Source: an uncultured Lachnospiraceae bacterium
Lineage (GTDB): Bacteria; Bacillota; Clostridia; Lachnospirales; Lachnospiraceae
DNA: 33,334 nt
NCBI GenBank assembly: GCA_946538525.1
Contig: CAMNGU010000015.1
Span: 1-33,334 of the forward strand
Direction: 5' to 3'
Made by a program: the position numbers and the translations under genes. The notes below the pieces were generated by a model. It did no database searches. It had not been told where the DNA came from and worked only from the letters and a program-made list of their open reading frames with translations. This document shows, piece by piece, positions 26,896 to 33,334 of this stretch (position 1 is its first letter; each line of letters starts with the position of its first letter).

Positions 26896-28239
26896 TTACT
26901 CAGATACTCCTAGTGCCTTCTTTAATACACTAAGATTATCTGTCATTATCTTAAGGTAGTTTGCTCCAGCCTCAACATCTGTTGATGTAACTGACTGCAG
27001 TGAATTAAGTGTCAAAATCTCCTGATCCTGTGTCTTTGTATTATTCTTTACTGTCTCAGCAATTCCCTGATCACTCTTCTCAATAGTACAGATTGCTGGA
27101 AGTCCCAACTCATCAACCTTTCCTGAAAGGAAGATAACTGTTTCAAAGCTGGCTTCTGTCTCTGCTGAACATCCAATGAATGCTGCATAGTAATTGATTC
27201 CATAATCATCCACCATATATCTAAATGGGAATCTGTCACCAAAAAGAATTGTATCAACTGTGGCTGCATCTACTGCAGACTGATATTCTGTATCAAGGTC
27301 AGAAAGCTTTTCAATATATGCATCTGCATTAGCCTTATAAGCTGAAGCATTTTCCACATCCTTTGAACCTAATGAATCAGCTATTTTTTCTGTTAATACT
27401 TCAGCATTCTTAAGGGAAAGCCATACATGCTCATCATATTCTATCTCACCATCATCATGGTGATGTCCTTCACCGTCTTCATGATCTTCATGGTCTTCCT
27501 CTTCTGCCTCAGCCACTTCAGCTTCCTCTTCTTCAGCCTCAGCCTCTTCATCAGTAAGTTCCAGTGAACCCTCGTCAGAAAATCCAGGATTATCAGATTC
27601 TTCAGACTGTACTACAGGAGCAGGTGAATTTGGGCTTCCTGAATTTCCAACATTCTCAACTGACGCTGATTCTTCTTTAGATTCATCTGAGCTTTCCTCA
27701 GTTTCCTCAGTCTCGACAGCATCCTCTTCAGAGGCTTCATCCTCTTCCTCTTCGCCTTCCATGCCTTCCACAAGTTCTTCTTCCTTTACGCTATCGCCAA
27801 GCACATCCATAAGGTCAATAACTACCATATCCTTATTTTTAGCTTCTTTCAGCGCATCATCAACCCATTTATCTGACTCTCCGCCAACATAAATGAACAC
27901 ATCACATGTTGAAATTTTTGCAATATCAGCAGCTGTAGGCTGATAGCTGTGAAGATCCACACCGTTATCCAGCAACATTGATACTTCTACTTTATCAGCA
28001 ACACTAGTATCTACGCTGTTTTCGCCCTGGCCCGCAACCTCTCTAACCCAGTCATACTCTGGGAAAATGGTAGCAACAACCTGAAGCTTGTCACTTCCTT
28101 CCTCACTGGCCTCTGCATTTGGAGCAGCATTTCCACAAGCTGCAAGCCCTGCTGTTAATGCTCCAGCAAGTACTACTGAAGCTATTTTCTTAATTTTTTT
28201 TATACTATTATTCTTTAAATCTATATTACTTTTTCTCAT
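26896..28239 (-). CDS. znuA: Zinc-binding lipoprotein of the ABC importer with long acidic/His insertion
   Basis: It captures zinc outside the cell and delivers it to ZnuB. The signal peptide ends in the lipobox LAAC near residue 35. The fold is SBP cluster A-I: DLHSYQPTAADI supplies the first His and DEHVWLSLKNA the second. Between them (~160-275) is a long Glu/Ser/Ala-rich insertion ending in EDHEDHEDGEGHHHDD, which could bind zinc. Where ZnuA usually has the third ligand His (HxxFxY) this protein has GDRFPFRYMVDDYG, and where an Asp is usual (LDPL) it has LNSLQS, so the metal site differs from the textbook one. At 447 residues it is ~140 longer than usual. GAGG precedes the start. It is the third gene of the zur-led operon. 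Confidence 0.92.
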   Translation of the reverse strand: MRKSNIDLKNNSIKKIKKIASVVLAGALTAGLAACGNAAPNAEASEEGSDKLQVVATIFPEYDWVREVAGQGENSVDTSVADKVEVSMLLDNGVDLHSYQPTAADIAKISTCDVFIYVGGESDKWVDDALKEAKNKDMVVIDLMDVLGDSVKEEELVEGMEGEEEEDEASEEDAVETEETEESSDESKEESASVENVGNSGSPNSPAPVVQSEESDNPGFSDEGSLELTDEEAEAEEEEAEVAEAEEEDHEDHEDGEGHHHDDGEIEYDEHVWLSLKNAEVLTEKIADSLGSKDVENASAYKANADAYIEKLSDLDTEYQSAVDAATVDTILFGDRFPFRYMVDDYGINYYAAFIGCSAETEASFETVIFLSGKVDELGLPAICTIEKSDQGIAETVKNNTKTQDQEILTLNSLQSVTSTDVEAGANYLKIMTDNLSVLKKALGVSE

Positions 28240-28321
28240 TTTTCCTCTTTAAATCCTTTTTATTTCTTCTATAAATATTCACTTGTTTGATTATCTTTAT
28301 TAAGACTATTAGATTATCAAC

Positions 28322-28621
28322 TCAATAATTCAGTCTCACTTTGTTCGATATTGGATTATATTTCCTTGCTTCCTCAACACATCCCTGATCAGCCATCACT
28401 ATAAATGGAAGTAATACTGCTGTACATGAAATGATATTAGCTGCTGTACCACATCTTCTAATATTATTGATGCATTCTTCTACTACAGAACATATAGGAC
28501 AATCTTCACCCGAGCAGTCATGATGCCCCATCTCCTTAGCAATAAAAAGCATGGAAATGAACATAACAGCTATAAGTATCAGCGCCAGAAGCAGGCCAAA
28601 CATACTACGCATTTGTCGCAT
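28322..28621 (-). CDS. Small Cys/His membrane protein between zur and znuA
   Basis: A 99-residue protein with one clear N-terminal membrane segment (FGLLLALILIAVMFISMLFIA) and a second after a short soluble loop (ANIISCTAVLLPFIVM). The loop reads HHDCSGEDCPICSVVEEC and so packs two His and four Cys into 18 residues, a probable metal site on the outer or inner face. I cannot assign a family with certainty. Small proteins of this pattern seem to accompany zinc importers in Firmicutes (from memory, unverified). AGGGGG upstream lies within the end of zur, 14 bases from its stop, so the genes are co-transcribed. Accessory zinc binding or sensing is inferred. Confidence 0.75.
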   Translation of the reverse strand: MRQMRSMFGLLLALILIAVMFISMLFIAKEMGHHDCSGEDCPICSVVEECINNIRRCGTAANIISCTAVLLPFIVMADQGCVEEARKYNPISNKVRLNY

Positions 28622-28634
28622 CTATTCTCGCCCC

Positions 28635-29078
28635 CTACTCATCCTGCAATTCTCTGCACTCTTCACAAAGTCCATAAAGCACTGTTCTTCTTGGATTTAT
28701 CACAAAACTATGTTCTGTCTCTATATGCTTTATCATATCTTCGATTTCTTCACAATGAAGGTGGATCAATTTTCCACATTTATCACATTTGCAGTGGTAG
28801 CAGCTTACAGCTCCATCCATATGATGATCCTTATCAATATATTCATAACAAGCTGAGCTGCTAGAATCCAGATTGTACTTATTTACAATACCTTCTGCCA
28901 CCATCTTATCCAACTGACGGTAAACTGTTGTAACTCCTATCGTTTTACCTTTTTCTTCAAAGTATTTGCAGATATCAGCAACAGTAACATGTTCCCCTGA
29001 TTTACTCAGCAGATAAGCAGTAATCTCAGCTCTCTGTCTTGTTTTATATTGTGACTTGTTATTTTGACTTAAGGTCAT
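28635..29078 (-). CDS. zur: Fur-family metal-responsive repressor, probably Zur
   Basis: Fur-family dimers repress metal uptake genes when metal is bound. The winged helix (ITAYLLSKSGEHVTVADI, then GVTTVYRQLDKMVAEGIV) spans residues ~18-75. The metal-binding half carries HHMD, the CDKCGK and CEEC pair of the structural zinc site, and HLHCEE. Fur, PerR and Zur cannot be separated by these motifs alone. The znuA-znuC-znuB genes directly downstream make Zur the best reading. AAGGAAG precedes the ATG. It is the first gene of the operon and is preceded by a sigma-A promoter flanked by three 7-1-7 operators, so it probably represses itself along with the importer. Confidence 0.88.
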   Translation of the reverse strand: MTLSQNNKSQYKTRQRAEITAYLLSKSGEHVTVADICKYFEEKGKTIGVTTVYRQLDKMVAEGIVNKYNLDSSSSACYEYIDKDHHMDGAVSCYHCKCDKCGKLIHLHCEEIEDMIKHIETEHSFVINPRRTVLYGLCEECRELQDE

Positions 29079-29091
29079 TGTTTTCTTCCTT

Positions 29092-29146
29092 ATTAGATTT
29101 TTATTAGATTCTTATTTGGTACTTATTAGATATTTATTAAATATAT
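29092..29146. repeat. Five imperfect 11-bp tandem repeats in the zur leader
   Basis: Consecutive units attagattttt, attagattctt, atttggtactt, attagatattt and attaaatatat (plus strand) fill 55 bases between the zur promoter and start codon. The period of 11 is close to one DNA turn. They may bend DNA or set an unstructured leader. No known element is recognised. Confidence 0.7.
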
Positions 29147-29151
29147 TTTTA

Positions 29152-29202
29152 TAAAACAAAAAAACGAAAACCGTTTTCAAATTCAATTTGAAAACGGTTT
29201 TC
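29152..29202 (-). terminator. Long hairpin with T-run that contains two Zur-type boxes
   Basis: A perfect 17-base inverted repeat (GAAAACCGTTTTCAAAT arm, 3-base loop) at 29166-29202 is followed on the minus strand by GTTTTTTTGTTTT. It would end transcripts from the lipoprotein gene upstream. Transcripts beginning at the zur promoter start near 29196, inside the hairpin, and so would lack most of one arm. Confidence 0.65.
29165..29179. promoter_or_regulatory. Fur-family 7-1-7 box 1
   Basis: CGAAAAC-C-GTTTTCA, a 7-1-7 dyad with one outer mismatch. Its centre is 24 bases from that of box 2. It lies just downstream of the predicted zur transcription start. Confidence 0.55.
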
Positions 29203-29203
29203 A
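29189..29203. promoter_or_regulatory. Fur-family 7-1-7 box 2, over the transcription start
   Basis: TGAAAAC-G-GTTTTCA is a perfect 7-1-7 dyad. It overlaps the last base of the zur -10 and covers the predicted start site, the position expected for a blocking repressor. Confidence 0.7.
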
Positions 29204-29231
29204 TTTTACTATTAAGATTTGCAATTGTCAA
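29203..29231 (-). promoter_or_regulatory. Sigma-A promoter of the zur-znu operon
   Basis: TTGACA (29226-29231) and TAAAAT (29203-29208) on the minus strand with a 17-base spacer: a near-consensus pair. Box 3 lies seven bases upstream of the -35, and box 2 begins at the -10. Confidence 0.75.
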
Positions 29232-29233
29232 GG

Positions 29234-29256
29234 AATTTGAAAATGATTTTCAAATT
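29234..29256. promoter_or_regulatory. Fur-family 7-1-7 box 3 in a 23-bp palindrome
   Basis: TGAAAAT-G-ATTTTCA (29238-29252) is a perfect 7-1-7 dyad, extended to ten-base arms AATTTGAAAA/TTTTCAAATT. It sits directly upstream of the zur -35. Confidence 0.72.
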
Positions 29257-29302
29257 TCGCTTTGGGGTAACAATTAACGCAAATAGGATACTTATTTAGG
29301 GA

Positions 29303-29932
29303 TTACTTGCACTCGATTGTAATCTTTGAAACGCCTTCAGCATTCTTCTCAAAATCAAGTGTGTATGTGATTGTTCCCTTATCATAAACATATGTGAAAC
29401 CACCAGCATTCTCAATTGTTGTATCTGGCTCACCATAACGACCTGTTACATCATAAGCACTTGTACCAATTGTTACATTTCCTGGAAGGACTACTACATT
29501 ACCATCAGCATGTCCAGCCTGAGCTACGATTGATGTAACCTTACAAGCCTTTGGATAATCTTCCTGCTTTCTATCATTCTTAAGGCTAACTACTACATAT
29601 GAATTTTCCTGATTGAATACATCAAGATATATATTATTAAGAGTGCTGTTTGGAGCAACCTTTACATTGAACTGCTCTGTCATCTCATCTCTAAGAGTAA
29701 ACTTCTTTGAAATCTTTGAGTAATCAACTGGCATCTCATATACCTTACCAAGAAGCTTAACCTCTCCAACACTAAGATCATCTGCTGTAAACATCTCGCC
29801 ATCTGATGCAACTACCTCACCAACTGTATCGTTTGATGCTGTATCATCATTCTTACCACAAGCAACTGCAGACATCATAACAACCCCTGCTAAAACTAAA
29901 ACACTTAACCTCTTCACAATGTTCTTTTTCAT
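29303..29932 (-). CDS. Lipoprotein of unknown function
   Basis: A 209-residue protein with a signal peptide and lipobox (VVMMSAVACGK). The mature part begins with an Asp/Thr/Ser-rich linker, then a compact domain with SVGEVKLLGKVYEMPVDYSKI, and ends with GYGEP-like TGRYGEPDTT, FTYVYDKGTITYTLDFE and ITIEC. The closing beta strands after RYGEP recall small lipoproteins of the SmpA/OmlA-like kind, but this is only an impression. I do not recognise the family. AAGGAG precedes the ATG. It lies directly upstream of the zur promoter on the same strand and its transcript probably ends at the hairpin carrying boxes 1 and 2. A link to zinc is possible only by position. Confidence 0.8.
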   Translation of the reverse strand: MKKNIVKRLSVLVLAGVVMMSAVACGKNDDTASNDTVGEVVASDGEMFTADDLSVGEVKLLGKVYEMPVDYSKISKKFTLRDEMTEQFNVKVAPNSTLNNIYLDVFNQENSYVVVSLKNDRKQEDYPKACKVTSIVAQAGHADGNVVVLPGNVTIGTSAYDVTGRYGEPDTTIENAGGFTYVYDKGTITYTLDFEKNAEGVSKITIECK

Positions 29933-30305
29933 TTTTCTTTCTCCTTCTCTTTCCTATGCTTTGTTCTCTTTGATTTTCGAGACGGAGTTTAGCACTAAAA
30001 AAAAACAAATGCTTTGCAAAAATTGCTATTCATTTTTCATAAATTGCTATCATTATCCAAAAAAAGGTGTTTTTTTGATTTTTTGTTAGATATGCACAAA
30101 AAAAGACCAATTTCGACTTTGGCCTTTTTTGTGCGTATTGTATAAAAACCCCTTTTTTTCTTGTATTTATTCTCCATATTGAAATGTGGGTTTTTCACCA
30201 AGTATACATATTACACAATAAAACATTAGAGCAACATCTGCAAAAAACCGTAAAATCGGAGCAATTTTTGTTATTTTTCGGGTCGCTATTCAAAAAAATC
30301 ACACT
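29933..30305. other. Intergenic region with a terminator and a 9-bp direct repeat
   Basis: About 370 A+T-rich bases without a gene I can support. It holds the folP terminator (30094-30134). AATTGCTAT occurs twice, at 30021-30029 and 30042-30050, 21 bases or two helical turns apart, upstream of the lipoprotein gene and so possibly an operator. GATAATGAT next to the second copy looks a little like half of a Fur box but has no partner. No convincing -35/-10 pair was found. Confidence 0.5.
30094..30134 (-). terminator. Intrinsic terminator of folP, possibly bidirectional
   Basis: Stem GGCCAA/TTGGTC on the minus strand followed by TTTTTTTGTGC. An A-run before the stem makes GCACAAAAAA pair with the T-run, so the structure can also work on the plus strand. 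Confidence 0.8.
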
Positions 30306-31328
30306 TTAATTATTTATACTATTTCTAATCGCTTCAAGCATTTTTAATGCCCGTACATTTTTCTCCACATCATGAACTCTTACCATACAATATCCTGCAT
30401 TTGCGGCAAGAACTGATGTAACAAGGGTACCTTCTTCCCTTTCTGCAGGATCAAGTTCAAGAACATTTCCAATCACAGACTTTCTTGAAGCTGCAAGAAG
30501 CATTGGGAACCCTTCACTAACTCTTATCTTTTCCAGATTAGCCAGAACCATAAGATTTTCCTTTTGAGTTTTTGCAAATCCTATTCCCGGATCCAGAATT
30601 ATCTTTTCTTTTGCAATTCCAGCATTACGAGCAATATCTCTGGAAACTGTTAATCCTGTTATAACACGGTCAACCACATTTTCTTCTTCTACTGAATGAA
30701 GTACTTTCTTGGAATGATATTTTGACAGGTTACCAATCATATGTTCTTCATCAACTATATATGTCCTGATCTGTTCCGGACTTTCAAAGCAACTATTGGC
30801 CTCTAAAAAGTCAGTAATCACTTCGTCATTTCTTCCTTCCATATCGCGGCCCAGATTATCATTATGCATAAGAATGATTGGAACATCATATGCATTAACA
30901 ACTTCCGCCATATTCTTTCCAGAATATCTATCCGCTAAAATAGAATCTTTATTATATACATCATACTGAAGGCCCCAGATATCATTTATCACATCTGCTC
31001 CCGCCTCAAGCGCAGCCTTCGCCACAGGTGCCTTATAAGTATCTATAGAAACCGGAATATCAAACCTGTCTTTAATACAGGCTATAACTTCAGTAACTCT
31101 TTCTATCTCTTCCTCTTCCGGAATCTGCTGATGCCCCGGTCTGGTACTCTCCCCACCTACATCAATAATGTCCGCTCCTTCTCCTATCATCTGATCCACA
31201 TGATTTAGTGCATCCTCAGGATTCACGAAGTGCCCACCATCCGAAAATGAGTCCGGAGTAACATTTAATATCCCCATAACATAGGTATGATTTGAATTCA
31301 TATCAAACTCTTTGTTTCCTATTTTCAT
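30306..31328 (-). CDS. folP: Dihydropteroate synthase with internal insertion
   Basis: FolP joins p-aminobenzoate to a pterin diphosphate in folate synthesis and is the sulfonamide target. The motifs are intact: GILNVTPDSFSDGG near residue 19, IIDVGGESTRPG near 55, SIDTYKAPVAKAALEAGADVINDI near 94, LMHN near 150, ILDPGIGFAKT near 242, and AASRKSVIG near 280. At 340 residues it is about 60 longer than usual. Most of the excess lies between LMHN and ILDPGIGF, where ESPEQIRTYIVDEEHMIGNLSK-type sequence is added. The ATG at 31328 was preferred over the ORF-track GTG because GAGAGG lies just before it, though the spacing is short. No other folate gene is adjacent. A hairpin separates it from the wall-binding gene upstream. 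Confidence 0.94.
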   Translation of the reverse strand: MKIGNKEFDMNSNHTYVMGILNVTPDSFSDGGHFVNPEDALNHVDQMIGEGADIIDVGGESTRPGHQQIPEEEEIERVTEVIACIKDRFDIPVSIDTYKAPVAKAALEAGADVINDIWGLQYDVYNKDSILADRYSGKNMAEVVNAYDVPIILMHNDNLGRDMEGRNDEVITDFLEANSCFESPEQIRTYIVDEEHMIGNLSKYHSKKVLHSVEEENVVDRVITGLTVSRDIARNAGIAKEKIILDPGIGFAKTQKENLMVLANLEKIRVSEGFPMLLAASRKSVIGNVLELDPAEREEGTLVTSVLAANAGYCMVRVHDVEKNVRALKMLEAIRNSINN

Positions 31329-31366
31329 TTTACCTCTCACTTTTTCTTTTTATATATTCTTTTAAT

Positions 31367-31403
31367 CAATAAGTCACCGATACAAAGTACCAGTGACTTA
31401 TTG
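31367..31403 (-). terminator. Hairpin between the wall-binding gene and folP
   Basis: A perfect 11-base stem CAATAAGTCAC/GTGACTTATTG with a 15-base loop lies 25 bases after the wall-binding gene stop codon. The following sequence (ATTAAAAG) is a poor T-run, so it may be a weak terminator or a processing site. Confidence 0.5.
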
Positions 31404-31427
31404 AATTCTGTTTAATTATCAAATGAT

Positions 31428-32714
31428 TTACCAGCAGGCGCCATCAGCCCCCAGCCAATAACCATCCACATAGCAGTTAACTGCCATATAGCCATCTCCA
31501 TAGAAGTAATACCAGGAGCCATCTATCTTCTGCCATTGATTAACCGGATACCATCCTGCGCTATCTTCTACCCACCAGCCATAACTATCGCTCTTCCAGC
31601 TAAGAACGCCTTCATAACCTATGGATCCATCCGAGCCAATCCAGTAGCCGTCTCTCCATTCATTTGACGCCATGTAACCACTGCCATCAAAATAGTACCA
31701 CTTACCATCTATCTTCTGCCACTGACCAGATGGATACCAACCTGAGCTGTCCTCTACCCACCAGCCTGAGCCGTTGCTCTTCCAGGAAAGAGTTCCCGAG
31801 TAAGTCTGATTTCCATTTCCATCATACCACTTACCGTTCACCCATTCATTACTATATTTATTCGATGAACCTGACGAAGAACCTGATGCTGATCCAGAAC
31901 CTGTTCCAGCCCCCGAAGAAGAGCCTCCTGAACTAGATCCATAAGGATCTGCAGTCTTATTGATAAGGATATGAAGCGCATAGCTGCTATCCTCACAGAG
32001 ATATGTAAGGAAGTCTCCCTCATCAGAAACCACCTTACTGAGTGAGATTTCATTTCCGCCCTGAAGCTTCACACCATTATTCATTATAATATTATATCCA
32101 CTCTTAACAGCTACAGTTCCATACAAAGGTTCAGCGCTTGCCCCCAGAGACATATCCGCCTTAAGGGTCCCACCATTAATGGTAATATTTTCATCGCATA
32201 CAATAGGATCAACCACAGAATCAACCGTTAGGTTTCCTCCATTTATATTAAGAGGACCACGGCATCTAAGTCCGGCCATTGTTGAATGAACTGTCAGGTT
32301 ACCTTTAATATTCATGGAACCGCCAAATTCATTCTTTACCGCCTGATCATAATCGCTTCCAAGCTCTTCACCCTTAACAATTACATTAGCACCATTCTCT
32401 ATAGTAAGATTAACCACATAAATAGTCTGACGAACAGTCAAGGTGCCAGACCCCTTAATAACTACATCATTACCAAAGATGGCATCCACAGTTTTAGATG
32501 CATCCATATTAATTGTGAGTACATCAACTTTTTCAGGATAATTTCCATTTATCACTCCCGAAAAACTACTATCGGAAGCATTTACCGTTTTACTGGCAGC
32601 TTCAACTCTTTTCACCCCTACCGGAAGCACTCCAACTGCAGCTATTACCATTGCCGTTGAAACCACCGCAGCTATAAGTTTTTTACTCATGCTTTGAATC
32701 AGATTTCTACCCAT
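31428..32714 (-). CDS. Secreted wall-binding protein with beta-rich N-domain and two choline-binding-like modules
   Basis: A signal peptide ends near VEAASKTV. Residues ~40-250 have short strands with repeated turns such as LTIENGANVIVKG, LNINGGNLTVDS and ITINGGTLKAD, suggesting a right-handed beta-helix or carbohydrate-binding-type fold. A Ser/Gly linker (~255-283) leads to two tandem ~70-residue modules with GWWVEDSSGWYPSGQWQKID and KWYYFDGSGYMA, the aromatic pattern of choline-binding/cell-wall-binding repeats. In such proteins the repeats hold the protein on the wall by binding teichoic acid or glycan. The ligand here is unknown. There is no catalytic domain I recognise. The start was set at the second ATG (32714), since GGGGAGG is eight bases upstream of it and only two from the first. 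Confidence 0.85.
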   Translation of the reverse strand: MGRNLIQSMSKKLIAAVVSTAMVIAAVGVLPVGVKRVEAASKTVNASDSSFSGVINGNYPEKVDVLTINMDASKTVDAIFGNDVVIKGSGTLTVRQTIYVVNLTIENGANVIVKGEELGSDYDQAVKNEFGGSMNIKGNLTVHSTMAGLRCRGPLNINGGNLTVDSVVDPIVCDENITINGGTLKADMSLGASAEPLYGTVAVKSGYNIIMNNGVKLQGGNEISLSKVVSDEGDFLTYLCEDSSYALHILINKTADPYGSSSGGSSSGAGTGSGSASGSSSGSSNKYSNEWVNGKWYDGNGNQTYSGTLSWKSNGSGWWVEDSSGWYPSGQWQKIDGKWYYFDGSGYMASNEWRDGYWIGSDGSIGYEGVLSWKSDSYGWWVEDSAGWYPVNQWQKIDGSWYYFYGDGYMAVNCYVDGYWLGADGACW

Positions 32715-32765
32715 ACCCATAACCTCCCCTTTTTAAAACTTTTTGTAGTCTTTTGTAGCCTGCAT

Positions 32766-33227
32766 TTAGAACCAAAAATGTAATACCAACGCCACAACTA
32801 TTCCAAGAACACTTCCCATAACAACCTGAAGTGGTGTATGACCAACAAACTCTTTCAGCTTTTCTTCATTAGAAAGCTCTGTTCCACTAAGCTTCTCCAT
32901 AAGCTCTGTCATCTCGTTTATAACCTTTGCCTGCTTACCAGTCTCCAGTCTAACTCCCATAGCATCATGCATAACAACTATTGCAACTATGGTTGCCACT
33001 CCAAATAATGCTGAATTGAAACCACATTCATAACCAGTCAAGAGTGCCATAGCGGATACGGTTGCAGAATGTCCACTTGGCATTCCCCCGTCACCAAAAA
33101 GTCGTTCCAGCTGGAGTCTCTTATTCACCATCAGGAAGATTATAGTCTTAAGGATCTGCGCCGAAGCCCAGCCCACTAGACCGCCTATCAGTATCTTATT
33201 TGTAATCAGCTGATTAACATATTCCAT
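32766..33227 (-). CDS. Divergent PAP2 (DUF212) membrane protein
   Basis: A 153-residue membrane protein with the DUF212 pattern: FGDGGMPSGHSATVSAMALLTG near residue 45 and VVMHDAMGVRLETGKQAKVIN near 84, plus a C-terminal HTPLQVVMGSVLGIVVA. PSGHS and the D-GVR-QA motif resemble the active site of PAP2-type phosphatases in reduced form, but no substrate is established for bacterial members such as YuiD. AGGA precedes the ATG by nine bases. Its start codon is 57 bases downstream of palindrome copy 2, which may carry its control. It lies 51 bases upstream of the wall-binding gene on the same strand and could share a transcript with it. Confidence 0.9.
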   Translation of the reverse strand: MEYVNQLITNKILIGGLVGWASAQILKTIIFLMVNKRLQLERLFGDGGMPSGHSATVSAMALLTGYECGFNSALFGVATIVAIVVMHDAMGVRLETGKQAKVINEMTELMEKLSGTELSNEEKLKEFVGHTPLQVVMGSVLGIVVALVLHFWF

Positions 33228-33284
33228 ATTACTTATTCCTAATTCTATATTACTTATTTTTTTATAATTATTTTTTTTAATTAT

Positions 33285-33317
33285 ATGATGTGGGTGTCAA
33301 AAGTACCTTTTGACACC
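33285..33317. repeat. Dispersed palindrome, copy 2
   Basis: These 33 bases are identical to 897-929. The inverted repeat here has 11-base perfect arms (GGTGTCAAAAG) around TAC. Beyond that the right arm departs from copy 1 (ATATGAC instead of CAC). On the minus strand it is followed by CATATAAT and an A-run, leading to the DUF212 gene. Confidence 0.85.
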
Positions 33318-33334
33318 ATATGACATACGGATTG

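Noticed and set aside
29092-29146. CRISPR array
   Set aside because: Units are 11 bases, directly adjacent and without spacers. No array of spaced repeats exists elsewhere in the window and no cas gene is present.
30050-30060. Fur-box-like GATAATGAT upstream of the unknown lipoprotein
   Set aside because: There is no matching second half, and it does not fit the 7-1-7 dyads seen at zur.
594-32660. Many plus-strand ORFs in the track (for example 1797-2165, 10589-10933, 18086-18727, 22574-23059)
   Set aside because: All lie antisense within confident minus-strand genes, have no family motifs and lack good ribosome binding sites. They are shadows of the opposite frame.

Overview
All 22 protein genes I can support, plus one partial tRNA, lie on the minus strand, so transcription runs from high to low coordinates. 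The DNA is A+T-rich. Start sites carry GGAGG-type ribosome binding sites, the lipoproteins have Gram-positive lipoboxes, and there is a giant isopeptide-type surface protein and a choline-binding-like wall repeat protein. Together these point to a Gram-positive Firmicute, most likely a Lachnospiraceae-like Clostridium (inference from gene style; no phylogenetic marker was compared).

Layout from low to high coordinates. 1-53 is the 5' part of a tRNA-Arg(ACG). 74-865 is an Sfp-type phosphopantetheinyl transferase. 956-4358 is a fructose operon transcribed fruK, EIIC, fruR, with a clear promoter (TTGAAT-17-TATAAT) and candidate FruR operators. 4556-13882 is a single 3108-residue surface adhesin with about eight tandem Spy0128-type isopeptide domains. 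14181-19105 is uvrB-uvrA for nucleotide excision repair. 19334-21424 is an intracellular GH13 alpha-glucan hydrolase. 21588-22356 holds two small membrane proteins (DUF4190 and DUF2752). 22466-23875 is an unusual fusion of a degenerate Hsp70-like protein with a GrpE domain.

23982-29078 looks like one zinc-uptake operon: zur, a small Cys/His membrane protein, znuA, znuC, znuB, an OB/DUF1980-like lipoprotein and trmL. Its promoter (TTGACA-17-TAAAAT) is bracketed by three perfect or near-perfect 7-1-7 Fur-family operators, two of which form a long hairpin that also looks like the terminator of the upstream gene. 29303-33227 carries a lipoprotein of unknown role, folP (dihydropteroate synthase) with an internal insertion, a secreted wall-binding repeat protein, and a DUF212 (divergent PAP2) membrane protein. 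The same 33-bp sequence containing a palindrome occurs near both ends of the window, each time just upstream of a minus-strand gene.

Most of the window is ordinary core genome. The points most worth a second look are the Hsp70-GrpE fusion, the zur promoter architecture, the EIIC protein whose EIIA/EIIB domains are replaced by a Glu-rich tail, the giant adhesin with a proline-less sorting motif, and the dispersed palindrome.
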